16,479 bases of DNA from an uncultured Rickettsiales bacterium. Its GTDB lineage: Bacteria; Pseudomonadota; Alphaproteobacteria; UBA8366. Shown one piece after another: positions 1-5,889 of this stretch (positions are counted from its first letter, which is position 1; every line of letters begins with the position of its first letter). The notes below the pieces were generated by a model, which was not told where the DNA came from, did not search any database, and saw only the letters and a program-made list of their open reading frames with translations. Made by a program: the position numbers and the translations under genes. The stretch covers positions 1-16,479 of the forward strand of contig CAJWTF010000081.1 of NCBI GenBank assembly GCA_913046825.1, read 5' to 3'.

Positions 1-85
1 CCTGCAAACGTTCGGCGACCTGCTCCAGGGTCAACAACTCCGGAAGGTGCGTCTGGGAGTGAACGGGATTAGTCCGATCGGTCAT
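1..85 (-). CDS. Partial excisionase/AlpA-like helix-turn-helix protein (N-terminus only)
   Basis: Only the first 28 codons are inside the window; the gene runs off the left edge. It starts at an ATG (85-83) with a strong AGGAG ribosome binding site about 6 nt upstream (92-96). Residues 15-28 read PELLTLEQVAERLQ, the usual opening of the MerR-like/excisionase helix-turn-helix family (xLLTxEEVAxxLxVS), which in phages and integrative elements binds DNA to direct excision or regulate the element. The recognition helix is outside the window, so the exact class (Xis, AlpA or plasmid replication accessory) cannot be decided. Its start lies inside the end of a possible small upstream ORF, suggesting translational coupling. 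The context hints at an integrated element continuing to the left. Confidence 0.7.
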   Translation of the reverse strand, partial: MTDRTNPVHSQTHLPELLTLEQVAERLQ

Positions 86-266
86 CGGTATCTCCTGTTT
101 CGTCATGATTGGAGGGGAGGTTGTGGGACTTGGTCGCATCGTCGGGATTGCTCGATGCCGCAGACAACTCTTGAGCTGCGCTACGCGCGAGTAGGCGTGC
201 GAGACCAGCGAGAGCCACTCGGACTTTCGCCGAGCTTCGACTTGTTTGAGAATGCGATGCCACCAA
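69..266 (-). CDS. Possible small hypothetical protein, 65 aa, upstream of and overlapping the excisionase-like gene
   Basis: This short ORF opens with TTG (266) or the next codon GTG (263); no good ribosome binding site is visible, only a GGGG run about 10 nt upstream. The middle (LAGLARLLARSAAQELSAAS) looks like an amphipathic Ala/Leu/Arg helix, and the C-terminus is polar and acidic. It ends 17 nt inside the downstream excisionase-like gene, whose ribosome binding site lies within it. Small ORFs in that position are common in integrative elements of alphaproteobacteria, but I do not recognise a family. It could be a chance ORF. Confidence 0.35.
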   Translation of the reverse strand: MVASHSQTSRSSAKVRVALAGLARLLARSAAQELSAASSNPDDATKSHNLPSNHDETGDTDDRSD

Positions 267-417
267 CGCTCAGTACCCCGAGTTAAATATTGAGGACCGG
301 CATACTGTGACTGGGTATCAATTGATGGGTGAAGAGCTGCGCGGCGTAATTTGGGACGCTAAAAATTAAGCTAAATCAATTAGTTGAACTGATGAGGCGA
401 TAAAAAAGGTGGGTATT

Positions 418-1152
418 TTACTTTACGCGGGTATCGATACCCGGAAGACCTGGGATCCCGCGGATCTTCGCAGGCGCGTAGGATCCGCTTAGGATTTTGC
501 GGATTGTTTGTTCGCGGTAGCCTGTATTCTTAACATTCGGATCCTGACTGAGTTCTCTCGCCATGGCGTTACGGCTAGGGCGTTTCTTCGGATCGGGCCA
601 AAGACGTTTAGCCGCTTGTATGACGGTCTGGATATTGTTTGAGATAAGAGTGTCATCTTCGATGTTGATAGAGCGCTTTTGGCCAGCTGCGGCGTCAGTT
701 GGATAGTGAAAATCTAACCACGTTCTGAACTCATCAGCGTTTAGCAATAAGCGATAATGTTGCCATTTGCGGTCTTCTGGCTTGGTCGCTGTACCAAGTT
801 CAAGATGACCGGTTTGGATCGTCGTATGGGCACCATTCGTGGACCAATATTCCACAGGAACCAATCGGTCCGCTTCATCAATCTCGGCCTTCAGCTTATC
901 TATTTGAAGTGCATTTAAGAGCTCCTCTTGTGCCTCTCGTACTTCCAGCCGTGCTTGTCTAATTGCCACTCGATCATAGGATATCCCCAGTGAAGCGCGT
1001 TCTTCCTCACCACTTGTCCCAGTGTGATCGGGTTCTTCCGCTTCAAGAAATATCTCTTTCGAACCCCAGTCCGGGCTGTGTTTGCGGTTGAGGATGCAAT
1101 CCACCGCCGAGCTGATCGTAATAAAGCCTTTGGGGACAAAATCTATTGCCAT
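418..1152 (-). CDS. Hypothetical protein, 244 aa, accessory
   Basis: I do not recognise this gene's function. The ORF begins at ATG 1152 without a clear ribosome binding site and ends at TAA 418. The N-terminus (AIDFVPKGFITISSAVDCI) is followed by an acidic stretch. A charged, probably helical stretch rich in Ala, Glu and Leu lies at about residues 65-95. The middle carries aromatic and charged residues (EYWSTNGAHTT, WQHYRLLLNADEF). The last 70 residues resemble a helix-turn-helix: a helix with AAKRLWPDPKKRPSRNAMARE, then a second containing REQTIRKILSG and a basic tail. No signal peptide or membrane segment is seen. Base use is visibly less GC-rich than in the nitrate genes, and the gene sits beside an excisionase-like gene, so it is probably horizontally acquired. 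A DNA-binding accessory role is only a guess. Confidence 0.6.
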   Translation of the reverse strand: MAIDFVPKGFITISSAVDCILNRKHSPDWGSKEIFLEAEEPDHTGTSGEEERASLGISYDRVAIRQARLEVREAQEELLNALQIDKLKAEIDEADRLVPVEYWSTNGAHTTIQTGHLELGTATKPEDRKWQHYRLLLNADEFRTWLDFHYPTDAAAGQKRSINIEDDTLISNNIQTVIQAAKRLWPDPKKRPSRNAMARELSQDPNVKNTGYREQTIRKILSGSYAPAKIRGIPGLPGIDTRVK

Positions 1153-1188
1153 TCACGGATTATCACGCTCATTACGTCAAAAACGCAA

Positions 1189-1264
1189 ACGTCTGCTTTC
1201 GGCCAGAAGCGGTCGTGGTTCATGGCTGGGGTAAATGTCGGCAAATTGATCAGAAAGCGGACAT
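1189..1264. repeat. Two palindromic AAGCGGAC-type intergenic repeats (left flank)
   Basis: Two imperfect palindromes lie here. The one at 1189-1216 has arms ACGTCTGCTTTC and AGAAGCGGTCGT. The one at 1235-1264 has outer arms ATGTCGGC and GCGGACAT around TGATCAGAAA. The second matches 15225-15254 in inverted orientation at 26 of 30 positions, including 16 consecutive bases (TGATCAGAAAGCGGAC). The first shares 12 consecutive bases with the reverse complement of 15113-15124. Dispersed palindromic repeats with this GTCCGCTTTC core are known in alphaproteobacterial intergenic DNA and produce spurious short ORFs. Confidence 0.6.
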
Positions 1265-1354
1265 CGCATTTTAAACGCCACAAGTCTCAAGATGACCCAA
1301 AGAGGACCAAGAGGTGTATCCTCCGGAGCGCAGGCTATCCGGTCGGAACCGGCA

Positions 1355-1507
1355 TCACTTAACCATCGGATTAAGGCAAGAGGTAGACGGCTCGAATTGC
1401 GGTATCGCTTCGATTAAGCGTTTTGTGTACGGATCGGTCGGGTGCCTCAATACGTCTTCAGCCGATCCGCTCTCAATGATTCGGCCTCTGTTCATCACGA
1501 TGTCCGC
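1355..1507 (-). pseudogene. C-terminal relic of an oligopeptide/dipeptide ABC transporter ATPase
   Basis: Immediately after the cysG stop codon (TGA 1510-1508) the same frame stays open to TGA 1357-1355. It encodes ADIVMNRGRIIESGSAEDVL, then RHPTDPYTKRLIEAIPQFE and a short tail. This is the segment after the H-loop of Opp/Dpp-type ATPases: the VM-x-x-GRI-x-E-x-G strand followed by the oligopeptide C-terminal signature (NP-x-HPYT-x-x-L-x-x-A-x-P). The Walker A, signature and Walker B motifs are all missing, so this is a remnant of about 50 codons and not a working gene. The last residues of cysG (STDRAAVM) may themselves derive from the same ATPase, whose family has HD-L-A-x-V at that place. 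It marks an old deletion or insertion breakpoint at the end of the nitrate cluster. Confidence 0.75.
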
Positions 1508-2908
1508 TCACATCACCGCGGCTCTATCGGTCGAACAATCGTCGCTAGACATTCGAACTTGTTGGAACACTTGTCCTATACCGAGAAGCACCGGACCCTT
1601 GAAGTTTGGCAACCCTCGGATTGATGTCTCTCCGATCGTTGACCGAATTACCTTTTCCTCGGGACGCGTCGCGCCGGCAACGGCGGTGATTGGGGTTAGC
1701 GGCGAAAGGCCTGAGTCGAGTAGCCGCCGTGCCACGTCGGGCGCCGTGCGACCGGCCATGTAGAAAATCAGGGATGTCTCGGGGTCGGCCAGGCCGTCCC
1801 AATCCAAATTTTTGGAGAACTGCCCGTCTTTACCGTGACCCGTTACGAACCGAACCGAATGGGCGGTGTCGCGATGGGTCAAAGAAATGCCGAGACGGGC
1901 TGCCGCGCCGCTCGCCGCCGTGATGCCCGGAACGATTTGGAACGGGATGTTGTGACGGTCCAGATGCTCAATCTCTTCTCCGGACCGCCCGAAGATCGAA
2001 GGGTCGCCGCCCTTCAGTCGAACCACGTGTTTGCCTTGCTTCGCGAGCTTCACCATCAGCGAATTTATATCGTCTTGGCGGCAAGAGGATCGCCGGCCGC
2101 GTTTGCCGACCAGCATGCGCTTGGCTTCACGTCGCGCGAGATCAAGCACCTCGTCCGACACTAAAGCATCGAAGAGAATGACATCAGCACATTGCAGGGC
2201 GCGGATTGCTTTTACAGTGAGCAACTCAGCATCGCCGGGTCCCGCACCGACCAAGGTGACGCGACCACCGAATGAGGGCGATCGGTCGCTCGGCAGCGCC
2301 AAGACTTCGCGCTGAGGGTCGAACTGGGCTTCACTATACAGCTCGCCCGAAAGAGCTTTCTCCGCAAACCGCCCCCACACCCTTCGGCGTTGGTGTCGAT
2401 CTGGAAACAGTCCGGCAATCCGCGCCCGCAGCGTTTTCGCCGCCCGACCCCATTCCGGAAGCTGTGACGGTAGGAGCGCTTCGATCCGACGGCGAATGGC
2501 TTGGCCGAGAATCGGCGCACCGCCGTCGGTGGAAATTCCGACGACCACGGGAGAGCGATTGACGATACTGCCGAACTGAAAATCGCAATAAAGCGGTTGA
2601 TCGATCACGTTAACCGGAACACCGGCTTTGCGAGCGGTTGTTGCGAACCTGAGGGCTTCCGCATCGGTCGCCAGGTCCGCGATGGCCACCGCCATCCCTT
2701 CGAAATCCATAGTCGTCCAATCTTCACAGTCGACGGCCCGGACGTTCGCGCCGGCGGCCGTCAGCAACTCAGCCTTCCAAGCGGCGGCTTGCGATCTGCC
2801 GACGACAAGGCATGGCTTGTCCTTCAGGTCGAGGAAGACGGGAAGTTTGGCCAGCGGGGCAATGCGCCCCGGCGACATCTCAGACGGCTTCGCGAACGGC
2901 GAGGTCAT
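1508..2908 (-). CDS. cysG: Siroheme synthase CysG (precorrin-2 dehydrogenase/ferrochelatase plus uroporphyrinogen-III methyltransferase)
   Basis: A 466-aa multifunctional cytoplasmic enzyme that converts uroporphyrinogen III to siroheme, the prosthetic group of the NirB nitrite reductase in this cluster. Residues about 18-200 form the NAD-dependent dehydrogenase/ferrochelatase half (LPVFLDLKDKPCLVVG, then NVIDQPLYCDF with the expected Asp, then VVVGISTDGGAPILGQAIRR). Residues about 216-455 are the SAM uroporphyrinogen methyltransferase (VTLVGAGPGDAELLTVKAIR, VVRLKGGDPSIFGRSGEE, PGITAASGAAARLGISLTHR). Length is near the usual 457 aa. ATG 2908 has AAGGA about 8 nt upstream and overlaps the end of nasA by 29 nt, so translation is probably coupled. 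Oddities: the dinucleotide loop reads VVGRSQAAAWKAELL where VVGGG or GGS is usual, and the C-terminus (after IGQVF) runs into a tail that may be fused from an ABC ATPase relic. Confidence 0.93.
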   Translation of the reverse strand: MTSPFAKPSEMSPGRIAPLAKLPVFLDLKDKPCLVVGRSQAAAWKAELLTAAGANVRAVDCEDWTTMDFEGMAVAIADLATDAEALRFATTARKAGVPVNVIDQPLYCDFQFGSIVNRSPVVVGISTDGGAPILGQAIRRRIEALLPSQLPEWGRAAKTLRARIAGLFPDRHQRRRVWGRFAEKALSGELYSEAQFDPQREVLALPSDRSPSFGGRVTLVGAGPGDAELLTVKAIRALQCADVILFDALVSDEVLDLARREAKRMLVGKRGRRSSCRQDDINSLMVKLAKQGKHVVRLKGGDPSIFGRSGEEIEHLDRHNIPFQIVPGITAASGAAARLGISLTHRDTAHSVRFVTGHGKDGQFSKNLDWDGLADPETSLIFYMAGRTAPDVARRLLDSGLSPLTPITAVAGATRPEEKVIRSTIGETSIRGLPNFKGPVLLGIGQVFQQVRMSSDDCSTDRAAVM

Positions 2909-5540
2909 TTATAATTCCTTGGATTTCCGAGCGGCAGGAGCCGCAGTTTGTGCCGGCGGACAGGGCATTGCCGACAGCGTCAACACTCCGGCAACCGCCG
3001 GACGTAACCGCTTCCGCTATCTGGTTGATGCCGATGCTGAAGCAAGAACAGATGATTGCACCGGGCTCCGAGCGGCCCGGCCCACCCCGGCCCGCGAGAA
3101 TCCGGAGGCGGTCATGTGGCGCGATCTCCACCTCACGGAGCTGTTCAATGAGCCAGGATCGGGATGCCGGTACGGGTTCCGGGCCGACGAAGAACGCCCC
3201 TTGCAAGCGTCCGTCCCGATAAGCGGCAAATCGAACTCGCCCAGTGGACGGATCACTAAAGGAGAGAAGTTCAGCATTATCTCCTAGAAGGTTTTGCGCG
3301 AACCCGACCCAATCCTCCTCCAGGTTCTCGCCGGCAAGTTCGATACGCCATCCCTCAATGCAGGGCGCGATGGCCCAGTAAGAGGCAGACAAGCTCCCTG
3401 GCCGCGACCGCGTGACCGCGAAACCATACCAAGCGGCCTTAAACGGCTTCACAGCGACATGCGCCATCTTAAGGGCCGGCTGACCCGATACGGGGTCGAC
3501 GGCGCCATCGATCACCGCACCAATGCGGCCAGCGCTTGAGAAGCGGCCCGTCCAATGCATCGGCGCAAAGACGGTACCTTCCTGTTGCCGCTTCGTGACC
3601 AAGGCCCGGACAACCGCGCGCCCCTGGGAGCTTTCGATCTCCACCAAAGTGGCAGGTTCGATCGCGAGGCGCGCGGCGTCCCCCGGGTGGATTTCGCAAT
3701 AAGGCTCGGCCATGTGCGCGGAGAGGCGTGGGGACAGACCCGTCCGGGTCATGGTGTGCCAATGATCCCGTACGCGTCCGGTGTTGAGGACGAATTCGGT
3801 ATCTTCGATACTCAGCTTTTCTTTAAGCGGCGTCGGCACCAAACGACCCTTAGTGTCCGGGGTGAAGAAGCGTCCATCGGCGAAGAACCGCTTCTCCCAG
3901 GGACCGTCTTCAACGAGGTCCGATACCGGCCATTGAACAGGCGGGAAGTCTTCAAAGGCTTCGTCGGTAATATTGGCTAATCCACCGATGTCGAAATCGC
4001 GACGGCCGCTGTTCTCTTGCGCGGAGAGCATTGCGAATTCCCGAAAGATCTCGGCGACGGCCTCATAGTCAAAGCCCATGTGGAAGCCCATTCGCTTCGC
4101 CACATCCGAAATGATGCGCCAATCTGGCCTGACTGCCCCGGGCAGCGGCAGGAAGGGTCGCTGACGGGATATCCGCCGCTCAGAATTGGTAACCGTTCCA
4201 GATTTCTCTCCCCAAGCGGCAGCCGGCAAGAGAACATCGGCGTAACGCGTCGTATCCGTCTGGCGCAGTACGTCAGAGACGACAACGAAGGGACAGGCCT
4301 CCAGGGCGGCAGCCACTTTGTCGGCATCCGGGAGACTATCGACGGGGTTTGTCCCCATAATCCAGATCGCCTTTACCTTACCATCGGCAACGGCTTTGAA
4401 GAGGTCGACGGCTTTGAGCCCGGGTTTATCCGCGATGCGGGGGCTCTCCCAGAATGATTGGACGATCCGTCGGTGATCGGCATTTTCCAATTCCATATGA
4501 CAGGCCAGCATATTCGCGAGCCCGCCGACTTCTCGCCCGCCCATGGCGTTCGGCTGACCGGTGATCGAGAACGGTCCCATACCGGGACGGCCGATACGGC
4601 CTGTCGCGAGATGACAGTTTATGATCGCATTGACCTTGTCTGTCCCGGTCGTGGATTGGTTAACACCCTGCGAATAGACAGTGACGGTCTTTTCCGTCGC
4701 GGCGACCATCTCGTAGAAGGCCGTCAGCGTTTCCGCTTCCACCTGGGTAGCATTTGCAACTTCGCCGAGATCGACGTCCTTAATCGCCCGAAGTGCGTCG
4801 CCCCATCCGCTCGTCTGATGGACGAGGAAGCGTTTATCCAACGACCCGGATGAGACAAGGTGATTCAACAAACCGGCAAAGAGCGCGACGTCCGTATCCG
4901 GCGCGATCTGTAGATGCAGGTCGGCGAGTTCCGTGGTCGCGGTCACGCGCGGGTCGATGACGACGACGCGCATCTCGGGTCTTTCCAGCTTTGCCGCCGC
5001 AATTCGCTGGTAGAGGACCGGGTGGCACCACGCCAGGTTCGAGCCGACCAGGACAACCAAATCGGCCAGTTCCAAATCGCGGTACGTACCGGGTACCGTG
5101 TCGCTGCCGAAGGCCCGCTTATGGCCCGCAACGGAAGACGCCATGCAGAGCCGGGAATTCGTGTCGATATTCGCGGAGCCGACATATCCCTTCATCAGCT
5201 TGTTGGCGACGTAGTAGTCCTCGATCAGAATTTGCCCCGATACGTACAAGGCAACTGAGTCCGGGCCATGTTGTGAAATCGTCTCACGAAAGGTCGAGGC
5301 GACGCGGTCCAGGGCCGTATCCCAGTCAACGCGCTCGCCGTCGATCTCCGGATGTAGCAGTCGGTCCTCAAGGCCGAGCGTCTCACCCAGAGCAGAGCCT
5401 TTCGAGCATAGGCGGCCAAAGTTTGCCGGATGATCCGGATCTCCTTTGATGGTCACGCTTCCATCTGGCTCCGGTGTCGCGATGACGCCGCAGCCGACAC
5501 CGCAATAGGGACACGTTGTTTTCACAGAACCTGTCGTCAT
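2880..5540 (-). CDS. nasA: Assimilatory nitrate reductase catalytic subunit NasA
   Basis: An 886-aa cytoplasmic molybdoenzyme reducing nitrate to nitrite. The N-terminus carries the [4Fe-4S] ligands Cys10, Cys13, Cys17 and Cys45 (TTCPYCGVGCGV, GRLCSKG). The bis-MGD domain follows, with the likely Mo-ligand Cys132 in NSRLCMASSVAGHKRAFGSD. The middle and late parts hold cofactor-binding segments (GVNQSTTGTDKVNAI, TGQPNAMGGREVGGLANML, DHWHTMTRTGLSPRLSAH). The last 60 residues are a BFD-like [2Fe-2S] domain with CxC (IICSCFSIG) and CxxC (NCGSCRSE), which in this family takes electrons from the donor. I chose ATG 5540, 10 nt after the nirD stop and giving a normal N-terminus; a TTG at 5570 overlapping nirD would add 10 residues. 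No separate reductase subunit is encoded here, so the electron donor must lie elsewhere or be ferredoxin/flavoprotein. Confidence 0.95.
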   Translation of the reverse strand: MTTGSVKTTCPYCGVGCGVIATPEPDGSVTIKGDPDHPANFGRLCSKGSALGETLGLEDRLLHPEIDGERVDWDTALDRVASTFRETISQHGPDSVALYVSGQILIEDYYVANKLMKGYVGSANIDTNSRLCMASSVAGHKRAFGSDTVPGTYRDLELADLVVLVGSNLAWCHPVLYQRIAAAKLERPEMRVVVIDPRVTATTELADLHLQIAPDTDVALFAGLLNHLVSSGSLDKRFLVHQTSGWGDALRAIKDVDLGEVANATQVEAETLTAFYEMVAATEKTVTVYSQGVNQSTTGTDKVNAIINCHLATGRIGRPGMGPFSITGQPNAMGGREVGGLANMLACHMELENADHRRIVQSFWESPRIADKPGLKAVDLFKAVADGKVKAIWIMGTNPVDSLPDADKVAAALEACPFVVVSDVLRQTDTTRYADVLLPAAAWGEKSGTVTNSERRISRQRPFLPLPGAVRPDWRIISDVAKRMGFHMGFDYEAVAEIFREFAMLSAQENSGRRDFDIGGLANITDEAFEDFPPVQWPVSDLVEDGPWEKRFFADGRFFTPDTKGRLVPTPLKEKLSIEDTEFVLNTGRVRDHWHTMTRTGLSPRLSAHMAEPYCEIHPGDAARLAIEPATLVEIESSQGRAVVRALVTKRQQEGTVFAPMHWTGRFSSAGRIGAVIDGAVDPVSGQPALKMAHVAVKPFKAAWYGFAVTRSRPGSLSASYWAIAPCIEGWRIELAGENLEEDWVGFAQNLLGDNAELLSFSDPSTGRVRFAAYRDGRLQGAFFVGPEPVPASRSWLIEQLREVEIAPHDRLRILAGRGGPGRSEPGAIICSCFSIGINQIAEAVTSGGCRSVDAVGNALSAGTNCGSCRSEIQGIINDLAVREAV

Positions 5541-5550
5541 CACCTGCGCC

Positions 5551-5889
5551 CTAGGCGGCCCGTCGGCCAATAGCGGCGAGGTTCAGGTAGACGCGGCCAT
5601 CATCGAGCTTCACATCCATCGTCCGCGCGCATCCTTGATCGGCCCCTTGCGCGGATCCATCCATTAAATCGATGACCCAGTCATGGAGTGGGCACGTCAC
5701 TTTGTGACCGTGGACGATACCCTGGGATAGCGGCCCGTCCTTGTGCGGACACCGATCTTCCAGTGCGAACAGTTGATCATCGATCGTACGGAAGATCGCA
5801 ATGTTGCCGTCAGGCGTCTCGACCACACGGGCACCTCGCCGTGGGATATCGTCGATCGAGCCGACTTCGATCCAATTGACCTTGCTCAT
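5551..5889 (-). CDS. nirD: Nitrite reductase small subunit NirD (Rieske type)
   Basis: A 112-aa small subunit of the NADH/NADPH-dependent assimilatory nitrite reductase, partner of NirB. The Rieske fold is clear and keeps the full [2Fe-2S] ligand set: CPH (DRCPHKDGPLSQG) and CPLH (VTCPLHDWVIDL). Enterobacterial NirD is Rieske-like but is described as lacking the cluster ligands, so this version is closer to the cluster-bearing type. The ATG at 5889 overlaps the nirB stop (ATGA), giving tight translational coupling. nasA begins 10 nt downstream of its TAG. Confidence 0.93.
   Translation of the reverse strand: MSKVNWIEVGSIDDIPRRGARVVETPDGNIAIFRTIDDQLFALEDRCPHKDGPLSQGIVHGHKVTCPLHDWVIDLMDGSAQGADQGCARTMDVKLDDGRVYLNLAAIGRRAA

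Noticed and set aside
1339..1352. Hairpin CCGGT-CGGA-ACCGG after the ABC relic, considered as the operon terminator
   Set aside because: Short stem and no T-run on either strand; no terminator for the nas operon could be identified.
1024..1362. Plus-strand ORF of 112 aa across the left intergenic region
   Set aside because: It lies partly antisense to the 244-aa gene and runs through the palindromic repeats; no ribosome binding site or family resemblance.
3294..5449. Several plus-strand ORFs of 80-150 aa opposite nasA
   Set aside because: Antisense shadows of a well-supported GC-rich gene, with no motifs of their own.
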